From positions 1 to 64,000 of the forward strand of contig CABRZR010000008.1 of assembly GCA_902475535.1 (NCBI GenBank): a stretch of DNA of 64,000 nucleotides, given 5' to 3'. Below are positions 16,061 through 24,512 of this stretch, in pieces; the first letter of the stretch is position 1; each line of letters opens with the position of its first letter. The stretch is from QAMH01 sp900556425. Lineage in GTDB: Bacteria; Actinomycetota; Coriobacteriia; Coriobacteriales; QAMH01. The position numbers and the translations under genes are program-made. The notes below the pieces were generated by a model, which saw only the letters and a program-made list of their open reading frames with translations, was not told the DNA's origin and did no database searches.

Positions 16061-16102
16061 CATCACTCTACTGTGGTAGAGTGATGCATGTTGCGCTATA
16101 GT
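16061..16102 (+). promoter_or_regulatory. his operon promoter with dyad operator
   Basis: TATAGT at 16097-16102 is a -10 box 32 bases before hisZ. Just upstream, CATCACTCTAC (16061-16071) and GTAGAGTGATG (16076-16086) form a perfect 11-base dyad overlapping the -35 region. With no T run it is a better operator than terminator. No T-box or his leader peptide is visible. Confidence 0.55.
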
Positions 16103-16134
16103 GTGCAATCACGCGATTTGAAGGAGAACGCACG

Positions 16135-17253
16135 ATGATTCCCAAAACGCCGCGCGGCTTTCGCGACGTGCTGCCCACCGAAGCGGCATGGCGACGCTCG
16201 ACGAGCGATGTCGTTTGCAGGCAGTTTGAGCTATGGGGCTATCAGCCCATCGAGACGCCGGCCGTGGAGCTTGCCGCCGTGCTCGACGATGCGCGTAGCC
16301 TCGATAACACGGCCGCACAGTTTACGACGAGTGCCGAAGCGCCATTCCGCTTCTTCGACAGTGACAGCAACCTTGTCGTGTTGCGTCCGGATGTGACCAT
16401 TCCCGTGGCACGCTTGGCCGCGACGCGCCTGCGCGAGAAACCCGGCCCGTTCCGCTTTTACTATAGCGAACCCGTCTTCACCGAGCGCGCGTCCACGTAT
16501 GGCCAGGAGCGCCAGTTCACGCAACTGGGCATCGAGTTCATCGGGCGTGCGGGCTATATCGCCGATGCCGAGGTCTTGAGCGTGTGCATGGAGGCGCTCG
16601 CGGCAGCCGGCGTGCGCGACTTCACCGTGGCCATAGGCACGGTCGGCGTGCTCAACGCGCTCGTGCGCTCGGCATGCGACGATGATGCGTGGCGCGATCA
16701 GGTGCTGCGCGCCTTCCACAAGTCCGACATGGTCGCTGTGGATGCGCTCAGCTGCGCCGATGGGGTCAAGTCCGCGTATGGTCAGGCCATCGCCAAGCTC
16801 GCGCGCACGCGCGGCGGGGCAGAGGCGTTCGAGGCCTGCCGTGCGATTTGCGAGCCGCTCGGCTGCGTCGATGGACTCGACGAACTCGAGAAGACCTACG
16901 AGCTGGTCGTCGCCAATACGCGGAGTGGCAAGCTCATCGTCGATTTTTCGATCGTCTCGTCCTTCGACTACTACACCGGTCTCGTCTTCAAGGCGTACGC
17001 GCCGCAAGTGCCGGCTTCGCTTGCAAGCGGCGGGCGCTACGACACCACGCTTGCGGCCTTTGGACGCAATGAGCCGGCTGCTGGCTTTGCCATCGGCCTG
17101 GAGCGCGTCTTGGCCGCCATCGAGGCCCAGGGTGCTACGCCACCGGATACACGCGCACAGGAAACGCTGCATGGCAATGATCCCTATGAACTCTTCGCGC
17201 AGGCGGCACGCTTGCGCGGGCAGGGCATTCGCGTCGAGTTGGGTGGTGAGTAG
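16135..17253 (+). CDS. hisZ: ATP phosphoribosyltransferase regulatory subunit HisZ
   Basis: A 372-residue histidyl-tRNA-synthetase paralogue that forms an octamer with short HisG and confers catalysis and histidine feedback. It opens with IPKTPRGFRDVLP, has class II motif 2 (FRFYYSEPVFTER and QFTQLGIEFIG, residues 110-140) and SSFDYYTGLVFKAYAP near 275, where HisRS has its histidine A motif. It lacks the anticodon-binding domain. AAGGAGAACGCACG precedes the start. It is first in the his operon, two bases before hisG. Confidence 0.95.
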   Translation: MIPKTPRGFRDVLPTEAAWRRSTSDVVCRQFELWGYQPIETPAVELAAVLDDARSLDNTAAQFTTSAEAPFRFFDSDSNLVVLRPDVTIPVARLAATRLREKPGPFRFYYSEPVFTERASTYGQERQFTQLGIEFIGRAGYIADAEVLSVCMEALAAAGVRDFTVAIGTVGVLNALVRSACDDDAWRDQVLRAFHKSDMVAVDALSCADGVKSAYGQAIAKLARTRGGAEAFEACRAICEPLGCVDGLDELEKTYELVVANTRSGKLIVDFSIVSSFDYYTGLVFKAYAPQVPASLASGGRYDTTLAAFGRNEPAAGFAIGLERVLAAIEAQGATPPDTRAQETLHGNDPYELFAQAARLRGQGIRVELGGE

Positions 17254-17254
17254 C

Positions 17255-17917
17255 ATGGAGCGGAGAAACTTGCGCATCGCCGTGTCGAAGGGCTCGTTGT
17301 TCGGCGACGCGGTGGAGCTGCTGACCGAGGCGGGACTCGATACCACGGGCCTGGCCGATCCGGGTAGGCGTCTCATCATCTCGAACCCCGGCGTCGATTT
17401 CATCATCGTGCGACCGACGGATGCCCCGGTCTTCGTCACCTACGGCGGAGCCGACTGCGGCATTTGCGGCAAGGATACGCTTGTCGAAGCGGGGCTTTCG
17501 GTCATGGAGCTCGTGGACCTCAAGTTCGGATACTGTCGCTTCATCGTGGCCGAGCCCGAGGAGCGCCGTGGCATTGCCGAGGAGAATTACGAGCGTCTCG
17601 GGGTGCTGCGCATCGCCACGAAGTACCCCAACATTACGCGCTCCTTCTTCGAGAAGAAGGGCGTGCAGGTCGATATCATCAAGATGCATGGCAACATCGA
17701 GCTCGCGCCGCTTGTGGGCATGGCCGACCGTATCGTCGACATCACGGCGACGGGTACGACGCTGCGTGAGAACAATCTGCGTATCGTTGACGAGGTGCTT
17801 TCGTCAACGGCGCGTTTCATCGCGAATTCCGCATCTGTGCGCACCGATGCGCGCGTGCGCGAACTGGCGACGCGACTCGAGGATCTGACGCGGGATCGTG
17901 ACGTGAGCTTGAGTTGA
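17255..17917 (+). CDS. hisG: ATP phosphoribosyltransferase, short form
   Basis: A 220-residue enzyme catalysing the first step of histidine synthesis (ATP + PRPP to PR-ATP). The short form lacks the C-terminal regulatory domain and needs HisZ, which is encoded just upstream. Signatures are IAVSKGSLFGD near 8, DCGICGKDTLVE near 67, KYPNITRSFF near 125 and the PRPP loop DITATGTTLRENNL near 163. Its TGA stop is the first three bases of a family A repeat (TGAGACA at 17915). C-terminal residues after RDVSLS may have been altered by that insertion. Confidence 0.96.
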   Translation: MERRNLRIAVSKGSLFGDAVELLTEAGLDTTGLADPGRRLIISNPGVDFIIVRPTDAPVFVTYGGADCGICGKDTLVEAGLSVMELVDLKFGYCRFIVAEPEERRGIAEENYERLGVLRIATKYPNITRSFFEKKGVQVDIIKMHGNIELAPLVGMADRIVDITATGTTLRENNLRIVDEVLSSTARFIANSASVRTDARVRELATRLEDLTRDRDVSLS

Positions 17918-17950
17918 GACAACGGGCAACGTGCCTGGCACGCTGTCTCA
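17915..17950. repeat. Family A repeat at the hisG 3' end
   Basis: TGAGACA (17915) and TGTCTCA (17944-17950) bracket an inner GTGCCTGGCAC palindrome. The outer TGA is the hisG stop. A hairpin here would separate hisG from hisD inside the operon. Confidence 0.75.
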
Positions 17951-17994
17951 TATTGTGGACAAATGACTCGTTTTGACGAGGGAAGGGACGGAAG

Positions 17995-19356
17995 ATGAGG
18001 ACGATCGTACTGGAAGAGGGGCAGAGCTTCGATGCGTCGTTGCTCGAGAGGGACAGCGCATTCGATGCCGAAGCGCTCAAGGCGGCCACCGACATCGTCG
18101 ACACCGTGCGCCGCGAGGGCGATGCGGCCCTGCGCGCGTATTCGGAGCGCTTCGACGGCGTGACGCTCGGGGAGCTCGAGGTGAGCGACGAGGAAATCGA
18201 CGCCGCGCTCGAGACGGTGGACGAGGAGTTCCTGCGCTCGATCGAGTATGCGGCCGACAACATCGCCGAGTTCCATCAGCGCCAGCTGCAGCAGTCGTGG
18301 TTCACGACGCGCGATGACGGTGCCATCACCGGTCAGCGCTTCACGGCCCTCGAGCGTGCGGGCATCTACGTGCCCGGCGGGCGCGCCCAGTACCCTTCGA
18401 CCGTGCTCATGAACGCGATTCCGGCATCTGTGGCCGGTGTGGACGAGATCATCATGTGCACGCCTCCGTCCAAGGATGGCACGGTCAATCCCTATACGCT
18501 CGCTGCCGCGTCCGTGGCCGGCGTGGATCGCATCTTCAAGGTGGGCGGAGCCCAGGCCGTCGCCGCCATGGCCTACGGCACCGACACGATTCCCAAGGTC
18601 GATAAGGTGACGGGGCCGGGCAATGCGTTCGTTGCGGCTGCCAAGAAGCTCGTCAACGGCGACGTTGGTATCGACATGATCGCCGGCCCCTCTGAGGTGT
18701 GCGTGGTGGCCGACGAGAGCGCCGTGCCCGAGTTCATCGCCATCGACCTCATGGCGCAGGCCGAGCATGATCCAAAGGCAACTTGTTACTTAATCACGAC
18801 CGAGGAGGGCATGCTCGATGACATCGACGCCGCGCTCGAGACGCTGCTCGAGCAGTCTCCGCGCCGCGAGATCACCGAGGCATCGCTCGAACACGGACTC
18901 GTCGTCGTCTGCAAGACGCTTACGCAGGTCTTCGAGACGGTCAACGTGATCGCGCCCGAGCACCTCGAGATCAACATGTCTGATCCATGGGAGCTTCTGG
19001 GGGCGGTGCGCAATGCCGGCGCCATCTTCCTCGGCTCCTGGACGCCCGAGGCCGTGGGCGATTACGCGGCTGGTCCCAACCACACGCTGCCGACCGGCGG
19101 CACCGCCGCGTTCTCGAGTCCGCTTTCGGTCGATGACTTCGTGAAGCGCTCCTCGGTGCTGAGCTATTCCTTCGATGCGCTCGAGGCCGATGCCGACGCC
19201 GTCATGACCATGGCAGCTCGCGAGGGACTCTGGGCGCACGGACGCTCGGTTGACCTGCGTCTCAAGTTCATGGAGTACGTGACCGAGCAGCTGGCTGGCG
19301 AGGACGAAGAGCACGAATGCGGTTGCGGTTGCGACCATGACCACGGCAAGGAGTAG
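17995..19356 (+). CDS. hisD: Histidinol dehydrogenase
   Basis: A 453-residue zinc enzyme oxidising histidinol to histidine with two NAD+. It shows YVPGGRAQYPSTVLMNAIPA (residues 122-141), GGAQAVAAMAYGT near 183, KVTGPGNAFVAAAK near 203, the metal and catalytic site region LMAQAEHDP near 252, and IAPEHLEI near 320. The last 16 residues form an unusual tail rich in His, Cys and acid (HECGCGCDHDHGKE), not part of the normal fold and likely to bind zinc or nickel. GGAAGGGA precedes the ATG. Confidence 0.96.
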   Translation: MRTIVLEEGQSFDASLLERDSAFDAEALKAATDIVDTVRREGDAALRAYSERFDGVTLGELEVSDEEIDAALETVDEEFLRSIEYAADNIAEFHQRQLQQSWFTTRDDGAITGQRFTALERAGIYVPGGRAQYPSTVLMNAIPASVAGVDEIIMCTPPSKDGTVNPYTLAAASVAGVDRIFKVGGAQAVAAMAYGTDTIPKVDKVTGPGNAFVAAAKKLVNGDVGIDMIAGPSEVCVVADESAVPEFIAIDLMAQAEHDPKATCYLITTEEGMLDDIDAALETLLEQSPRREITEASLEHGLVVVCKTLTQVFETVNVIAPEHLEINMSDPWELLGAVRNAGAIFLGSWTPEAVGDYAAGPNHTLPTGGTAAFSSPLSVDDFVKRSSVLSYSFDALEADADAVMTMAAREGLWAHGRSVDLRLKFMEYVTEQLAGEDEEHECGCGCDHDHGKE

Positions 19357-19362
19357 ACGCGC

Positions 19363-20448
19363 ATGAGAGAGGTGCGGCGTAGCGCCGACGCGCTCGTGGG
19401 GATGCTTCCCTACGATCCCAAGTACAAGAAAAGCAACACATTGCTTTCTGCAAACGAGAGCCCGCTCAACGTGCCCGATGAGGTGCTTGAGGCGGTTATC
19501 GAGCGCATGCGTACGCTCGATTTCAACCGCTACCCTGATCCGCTCGCCAATGCGCTGCGCGTTGCGATCGCCGAATGGCATGGCCTCAAGGCGGCTAACG
19601 TGCTCGTTGGCAATGGTGGTGACGAGCTGCTCTACGACATCTTCGCCGCCTGGGGAGGGCCGGACCGCGCGCTCTTGAACTTTCCGCCCACGTTCTCGGT
19701 GTACGAAACGAATGCCGTGCTCACGTCCACGCAGGTTGTCAACCTGCCGCGTAGCCAGGATGACTGGTCCATTGACGTGGATCGCGCATGTGAGCGCCTG
19801 GCCAAGGGCGACATCGACATCGTCGTCATCACGAACCCGAACAACCCGACGGGCACGCTGACGCCGCTCGAGGACATTCGCCGCATTCTGGACGCGAGTG
19901 ATGCGCTCGTGCTCGTGGACGAGGCATACGGCGAGTTTGCGGATGAGAGCGCGGCCAAGCTGCTCGACGAGTACGAGAACCTGCTCATCTTGCATACCTT
20001 CTCGAAAGCGTACCGCTGCGCAGGTATCCGCCTAGGGTATTTCCTCGGCAATCCGAGCGTGATCAACGAGTTCAAGAAGGTGCGCCAGCCTTATTCGGTC
20101 GATGCGATCAGCCAGATCGTGGGCGAGGAGGTCGTGCGCCATCGCGAGCTGTTTGCAGAGGGTATTGCGCAGACACGCGTCGAGCGCGATCGCCTTATTG
20201 CGGCACTCTCGCAGCTCGACAAGGTCACGGTGTATCCGAGCGAGGCTAACTTCGTGATGCTCAAGCTCCCGTTTGCGGTGCGCACCTGGAACGACCTGGA
20301 CGAGAAGCATTCGGTGCTCGTGCGCAACGTGTCGGGGGAGAATCACCTGGCTGGTTGCCTGCGCGTGACGGTGGGCACTCCCGAGGAAAACGATCGCTTC
20401 CTCGACGCGCTCAAGACCGAGCTCGACGACCTGGCGAATCAACGATAG
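19363..20448 (+). CDS. hisC: Histidinol-phosphate aminotransferase
   Basis: A 361-residue fold-type I PLP enzyme converting imidazole-acetol phosphate to histidinol phosphate. Motifs: LSANESPLNVP near 28, NRYPDP near 51, GNGGDELLYDIF near 82, TNPNNPTGT near 158, DEAYGEF near 186 and the PLP lysine in TFSKAYRCAGIRLGY near 212. It begins 6 bases after hisD, with AAGGAG ten bases upstream of the ATG. Confidence 0.95.
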   Translation: MREVRRSADALVGMLPYDPKYKKSNTLLSANESPLNVPDEVLEAVIERMRTLDFNRYPDPLANALRVAIAEWHGLKAANVLVGNGGDELLYDIFAAWGGPDRALLNFPPTFSVYETNAVLTSTQVVNLPRSQDDWSIDVDRACERLAKGDIDIVVITNPNNPTGTLTPLEDIRRILDASDALVLVDEAYGEFADESAAKLLDEYENLLILHTFSKAYRCAGIRLGYFLGNPSVINEFKKVRQPYSVDAISQIVGEEVVRHRELFAEGIAQTRVERDRLIAALSQLDKVTVYPSEANFVMLKLPFAVRTWNDLDEKHSVLVRNVSGENHLAGCLRVTVGTPEENDRFLDALKTELDDLANQR

Positions 20449-20469
20449 GGACGCAGGAGGGGTTCACAT

Positions 20470-21060
20470 ATGGGACGTTGCTCCGAGATTACGCGTACGA
20501 CGCGCGAGACGGACATCACGATACGACTTGACCTCGATGGCACGGGGGTTACCGATATCGACACTGGCGTGCCGTTCTTCGATCACATGCTCGACGCCTT
20601 CGGGCGTCACGGGCTCTTTGACCTTACCGTGCACGCTACGGGCGACGTGGATGTCGAGGCGCATCATACGGTCGAGGATTGCGGCATCGTGCTCGGGCAG
20701 TGCTTTGCGCAGGCGCTTGGCGATTGTCGCGGCATCGTGCGCTACGGTTCGATCATTCTGCCGATGGACGAGGCGCTCGTCATGGCGGCGGTCGACATTT
20801 CCGGCCGCGGCCAGTTGCACTACGACGTCGAGATGACCTGCCCGCTGCTCGGCAGCTTCGACGTGACGCTCGCGCAGGAGTTCTTCATCGCGCTGGCTGC
20901 CAATATGGGCGCTACGCTCAACATCCGCTCGGTGACCGGGCGCAACATGCATCACATTCTCGAGGCGGCCTTCAAGGCGGCAGCGCGTGCCATCAGCGCG
21001 GCCGTGGCCATCAACCCGCGCATCGCCAACGAGGTCCCCTCGACCAAGGGCGTGCTGTAA
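20470..21060 (+). CDS. hisB: Imidazoleglycerol-phosphate dehydratase
   Basis: A 196-residue monofunctional HisB (no phosphatase domain) that dehydrates imidazole glycerol phosphate. The duplicated metal motifs are intact: FFDHMLDAFGRHG near 35, DVEAHHTVEDCGI near 60, and in the second half NMHHILEAAFKA near 160. AGGAGG precedes the ATG by nine bases. The stop overlaps the hisH start by one base (TAATG). The histidinol-phosphatase needed by the pathway (hisN type) is not in this cluster. Confidence 0.97.
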   Translation: MGRCSEITRTTRETDITIRLDLDGTGVTDIDTGVPFFDHMLDAFGRHGLFDLTVHATGDVDVEAHHTVEDCGIVLGQCFAQALGDCRGIVRYGSIILPMDEALVMAAVDISGRGQLHYDVEMTCPLLGSFDVTLAQEFFIALAANMGATLNIRSVTGRNMHHILEAAFKAAARAISAAVAINPRIANEVPSTKGVL

Positions 21061-21731
21061 TGGCCGCCACGATTGCCGTCGTCGACTACTGCAAGGGCAA
21101 TTTGGCTAGCGTGCAGCGTGGCCTTGCCGATGCGGGTTACGATGCGCGTATCACCGACAGCCCCGCTGACATCCTGGCCGCCGATGGCGTGGTGCTGCCC
21201 GGTGTGGGCGCTTTCACCGATGCGATGACGACAATGGAGGGGACGGGGCAGGCTGACGCATTGCGTACGGCCGTAGCCGATGGAGTGCCGTTTCTGGGGA
21301 TTTGCCTCGGCATGCATCTGCTCTTCGATTGGGGCGACGAGGGTCAGCCTGAGGGCGAGCGCCTGGCGGGATTGGGTGTATTGCCCGGCCATATCGAGCG
21401 CATGGCGGCGTTCGACGCGACGGGGGTTAAGCACAAGATTCCGCACGTGGGCTGGAACTCGATCGAGTTCGTTGACGGTCTTGCAGGGCGTGCGGATGTC
21501 GCACGCCTCTTCGACGGCATCGAAGATGGCGAACACTTCTACTTCACGCATTCCTATTGCGCAGTTCCCGATGACCAGGGCGATTTGGTGGCGACGAGCG
21601 AACACGCGCGGCGTTTTGCCTGCGCCGTGGCGCGTGACAATGTCTTTGGCGTGCAATTCCATCCCGAGAAGTCCTCTCACCTGGGATTACGGCTGCTCGA
21701 GAACTTCGGCGGGATTGTCGAAAGCGCATAA
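21060..21731 (+). CDS. hisH: Imidazole glycerol phosphate synthase, glutaminase subunit
   Basis: A 223-residue class I glutamine amidotransferase that feeds ammonia to HisF. The catalytic nucleophile lies in FLGICLGMHLLF (Cys near residue 81), and His-Glu in GVQFHPEKSS near 202. IPHVGWNSI and FYFTHSYC are typical of HisH. Translation is coupled to hisB by the one-base stop/start overlap. Confidence 0.96.
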   Translation: MAATIAVVDYCKGNLASVQRGLADAGYDARITDSPADILAADGVVLPGVGAFTDAMTTMEGTGQADALRTAVADGVPFLGICLGMHLLFDWGDEGQPEGERLAGLGVLPGHIERMAAFDATGVKHKIPHVGWNSIEFVDGLAGRADVARLFDGIEDGEHFYFTHSYCAVPDDQGDLVATSEHARRFACAVARDNVFGVQFHPEKSSHLGLRLLENFGGIVESA

Positions 21732-21805
21732 AGCTGCTCAGAATTAGATGTTTTGACTAAGAAAGTGCATTTGACCAAGATACGGGAAGAAACGGCAGGT
21801 AGATC

Positions 21806-22546
21806 ATGATTCTCGTCCCCGCAATCGACATTCTCGATGGACGTGCAGTGCGTCTGAGGAAAGGCGACTACGCGCAGGTGACCGTCTACAACGATGATGC
21901 CGTGGCGCAAGCGCACCTCTTTGAGGAAGCGGGAGCGCAGCGCATCCATATCGTTGACCTCAATGGTGCCCGTGATGGAGCGCCCACTAATATGAACATC
22001 ATCGCGCGCATCGCCCGCGAGACAAACGTCGAGATCGAGATCGGCGGCGGCATTCGCAGCATGGAGACGATCGAGCGCTATCTCGATGCAGGGGCGACGC
22101 GGCTCGTGCTCGGCAGTGCGCTCGTGCGCGATCCCGCGTTTTGCGAGGCGGCCGTTGCGGCGCACGCCGACAACATCGTCGCCGGCATTGACGCCAAGGA
22201 TGGCATGGTGGCCATCGAGGGCTGGTGCGAGGGGACGAGCACGCCGGCGGCAGAGCTCGTGGCCGAGCTCAAGGACCGGGGCATTCACGAGCTCGTCTAC
22301 ACTGACATCGCGCGCGATGGCATGCAGACGGGTATCGATGCAGCTGCCTATGGGCGGCTTGCGCAGGTCGCGGGTTTTCCGATCACGGCATCCGGTGGCG
22401 TGGCCACGCTTGCGGACATCTACGCGCTCGGAGAGCTTCCCGCAGGTAGCATCGATGGTGTCATTACCGGTCGTGCCATCTATGAGGGCGCCTTCACCGT
22501 TGAAGAGGGTGTCGCGGCATGCAAGGAGGCGAGCGCACGATGCTGA
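21806..22546 (+). CDS. hisA: ProFAR isomerase HisA
   Basis: A 246-residue TIM barrel that isomerises ProFAR to PRFAR. The first strand is ILVPAIDILDGRAVRL (with catalytic Asp in AIDI); the second catalytic Asp lies in YTDIARDGMQTGID near 164-177. GGGIRSMETI and ITASGGVATL form the phosphate loops. A 74-base spacer from hisH contains TGACTAAGA and TGACCAAGATA, a motif repeated in the AT-rich region. The gene overlaps hisF by seven bases. Confidence 0.96.
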   Translation: MILVPAIDILDGRAVRLRKGDYAQVTVYNDDAVAQAHLFEEAGAQRIHIVDLNGARDGAPTNMNIIARIARETNVEIEIGGGIRSMETIERYLDAGATRLVLGSALVRDPAFCEAAVAAHADNIVAGIDAKDGMVAIEGWCEGTSTPAAELVAELKDRGIHELVYTDIARDGMQTGIDAAAYGRLAQVAGFPITASGGVATLADIYALGELPAGSIDGVITGRAIYEGAFTVEEGVAACKEASARC

Positions 22547-23304
22547 CGAAGCGCGTCATCCCATGCCTGGACGTGAAGGACGGGCGCGTCGTCAAGGGCG
22601 TGAACTTCGTCAACTTGCGCGATGCGGGCGATCCGGTAGATTTGGCAAATGCGTACGACGAACAAGGTGCCGACGAGGTCATCTTCCTCGATATCACGGC
22701 GACCCACGAAGGACGTAAGACGACCATCGCAATGGCATCGCGTGCGAGCGAGGAAGTGCACATTCCCTATGCCGTGGGCGGCGGTTTCAAGTGCGTCGAT
22801 GATATGCGGCAGATGATTGCCGCGGGCGCTGACAAGGTGTCGCTCAACTCGGCCGCGCTGGCCGACCCCTCGATTATCACCGCAGGGGCGCTTGCGTTTG
22901 GTAGCCAGGCGATTTTGGTCGCTATCGATGCCAAAAGGGCATCGGATGGCTCAGATAAGTGGACAGCGTATGTGCATGGGGGTCGTAAGGACACGGGTAT
23001 CGACGCCATCGAATGGGCCCGCGAGGCGGCACGTCGCGGTGCCGGCGAGATCTTGCTTACGAGCATGGACTGCGACGGCTCCAAGGACGGTTTCGACATC
23101 GCGCTCACGCGCGCGGTCGCACGCGCAGTGGATATCCCGGTCATCGCGAGCGGTGGCGTGGGCAAGCTCGAGCACTTCGCCGAAGGCATCATCGAGGGCG
23201 AGGCCGATGCCGTGCTTGCGGCGAGCGTCTTTCACTTTGGCGAGCTCACGGTGCGCCAGGTGAAGGAGTACATGGCGAAGCAGGGGATACCCGTGCGGCT
23301 GTGA
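22540..23304 (+). CDS. hisF: Imidazole glycerol phosphate synthase, cyclase subunit
   Basis: A 254-residue TIM barrel that converts PRFAR and ammonia to IGP and AICAR. It begins LTKRVIPCLDVKDGRVVKG (catalytic Asp 11 equivalent) and has EVIFLDITAT, AVGGGF, KVSLNSAA, ILLTSMDCDGSKDGFD (second catalytic Asp) and IASGGVG in order. The start at 22540 follows AAGGAGG and overlaps hisA. It is the last gene: no hisI or hisE follows, so PR-ATP pyrophosphatase and cyclohydrolase must be encoded elsewhere. Confidence 0.97.
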   Translation: MLTKRVIPCLDVKDGRVVKGVNFVNLRDAGDPVDLANAYDEQGADEVIFLDITATHEGRKTTIAMASRASEEVHIPYAVGGGFKCVDDMRQMIAAGADKVSLNSAALADPSIITAGALAFGSQAILVAIDAKRASDGSDKWTAYVHGGRKDTGIDAIEWAREAARRGAGEILLTSMDCDGSKDGFDIALTRAVARAVDIPVIASGGVGKLEHFAEGIIEGEADAVLAASVFHFGELTVRQVKEYMAKQGIPVRL

Positions 23305-23409
23305 TGCGGATACGGGGTATCTGCTGAGGCTCGCGGTAAGCGTGACATCATCACCTCGAATATGCCATGTCATCCGCACGGGTACACTACTTTGCCATAT
23401 AGGGTGAAT

Positions 23410-23442
23410 AATGAGACAGTTGCTCAGAGACATTGTCTCATT
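23410..23442. repeat. Family A repeat after hisF
   Basis: AATGAGACA...TGTCTCATT with GTTGCTCAGAGACAT between: a 33-base single unit rather than the double-armed form. Confidence 0.75.
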
Positions 23443-23563
23443 GAAGCGAAGAAATCTCCTTGCGCATCATTGTGTAAAGGATAAGGATGTGCACGTTGCT
23501 GCTTCGTCATGAGGACATGATGGGGTATTGTTCTTCTCATCGTATATATCGAAGGGGGTCAAC

Positions 23564-24319
23564 ATGAAGATTCTGGAAGGTAAGAATGCCGTTGTCACCG
23601 GCGGGACGCGTGGAATCGGCCTGGCCATCGTGCGTACCATGCTCGACACGGGCGCGAACGTTGCCGTCGCCGGTTCGCGCATGGAGACGGCCGAGGTCGC
23701 GGTTGCCAAGCTCATCGAAGAGGATCCGGCGCTTGCCGACCGCCTGATCGCCATCGCTCCCAACCTCAACGACCCCGATGCCGTCGCGGCGGCATTTGAC
23801 GAGGTCGTGAACGCTTTCGGGAGTCTCGATATCCTATGCAACAACGCGGGCGTGAGCTCACGCACGCCGCTCGTGGACTACACGGTCGAGGAGTTCGAGC
23901 GCATCGTGGACCTCAACCTCAACGCGGTGTTCGTCTGCTCGCAGGCCGCGGCGCGCATCATGATCGAGCAAGGTGGTGGCGTCGTCATCAACACGAGCTC
24001 GATGGTTGGCCGTGACGGACAGCCTGCCGGTTGCGCCTATCCGACGACGAAGTTCGCCGTCAACGGTCTTACGCTGTCGCTGGCGCGCGAGCTTGCCGGC
24101 AAGGGAATCCGCGTGAATGCCGTCGCGCCGGGCGTCATCCACACCGACATGGTCGACGCGCTGCCCGACGAGGTCATCAAGCCGCTTATTGCGACGATTC
24201 CGCTTGGTCGCATGGGCGAGCCCGAGGACATCGCCGATGCCGTCGTGTTCCTGGCAAGTGACATGGCGAGTTATATCTCCGGCGTCGTGCTGCCCGTCGA
24301 TGGTCTGGCGCGTACGTAG
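23564..24319 (+). CDS. Short-chain dehydrogenase/reductase
   Basis: A 251-residue NAD(P)-dependent oxidoreductase of the classical SDR family. It has the cofactor motif TGGTRGIG (residues 12-19), NNAG near 95, the catalytic Ser in NTSSMVG near 145, and YPTTK near 160 (YxxxK). The ending SDMASYISGVVLPVDG is typical of FabG-like or hydroxysteroid enzymes. The substrate cannot be told; in gut Coriobacteriia the family includes bile-acid dehydrogenases. GAAGGGGG supports the ATG at 23564. It is flanked by repeats and apparently monocistronic. Confidence 0.9.
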   Translation: MKILEGKNAVVTGGTRGIGLAIVRTMLDTGANVAVAGSRMETAEVAVAKLIEEDPALADRLIAIAPNLNDPDAVAAAFDEVVNAFGSLDILCNNAGVSSRTPLVDYTVEEFERIVDLNLNAVFVCSQAAARIMIEQGGGVVINTSSMVGRDGQPAGCAYPTTKFAVNGLTLSLARELAGKGIRVNAVAPGVIHTDMVDALPDEVIKPLIATIPLGRMGEPEDIADAVVFLASDMASYISGVVLPVDGLART

Positions 24320-24351
24320 GGATAGCTCAGCGTAACGAACGATCCTCCCCT

Positions 24352-24482
24352 TGTCATTTCGACCGAAGCATGGGGTACCTCCCTCGTCATTTCGAGTGGA
24401 GCGAAGCGGAGTCGAGAAATCTCCCGCATCGAGATCTCTCCATTCCGCGGCTTTGCAGCCGCTCCAGTCGAGATGACAGGGG
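24352..24482. repeat. Family B repeat (TGTCATTTCGA element)
   Basis: Two outward-facing copies: TTGTCATTTCGACCGAAGC, then CGTCATTTCGAGTGG...GTCGAGAAATCTC, and the inverted GAGATCTCTCCATTCCGCGG...AGTCGAGATGACAGGGG. It lies between convergent SDR and amidohydrolase genes. Confidence 0.85.
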
Positions 24483-24512
24483 ACACCGTGTTCCGGATAC
24501 CTTGTGACGGAG

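Noticed and set aside
16034..16134. T-box or attenuator leader for the his operon
   Set aside because: The spacer is too short, with no histidine codon run and no T-box motif; the dyad is better read as an operator.
17587..18768. 393-residue minus-strand frame across hisG/hisD
   Set aside because: Crosses two clear his genes antisense; no ribosome site or family match.
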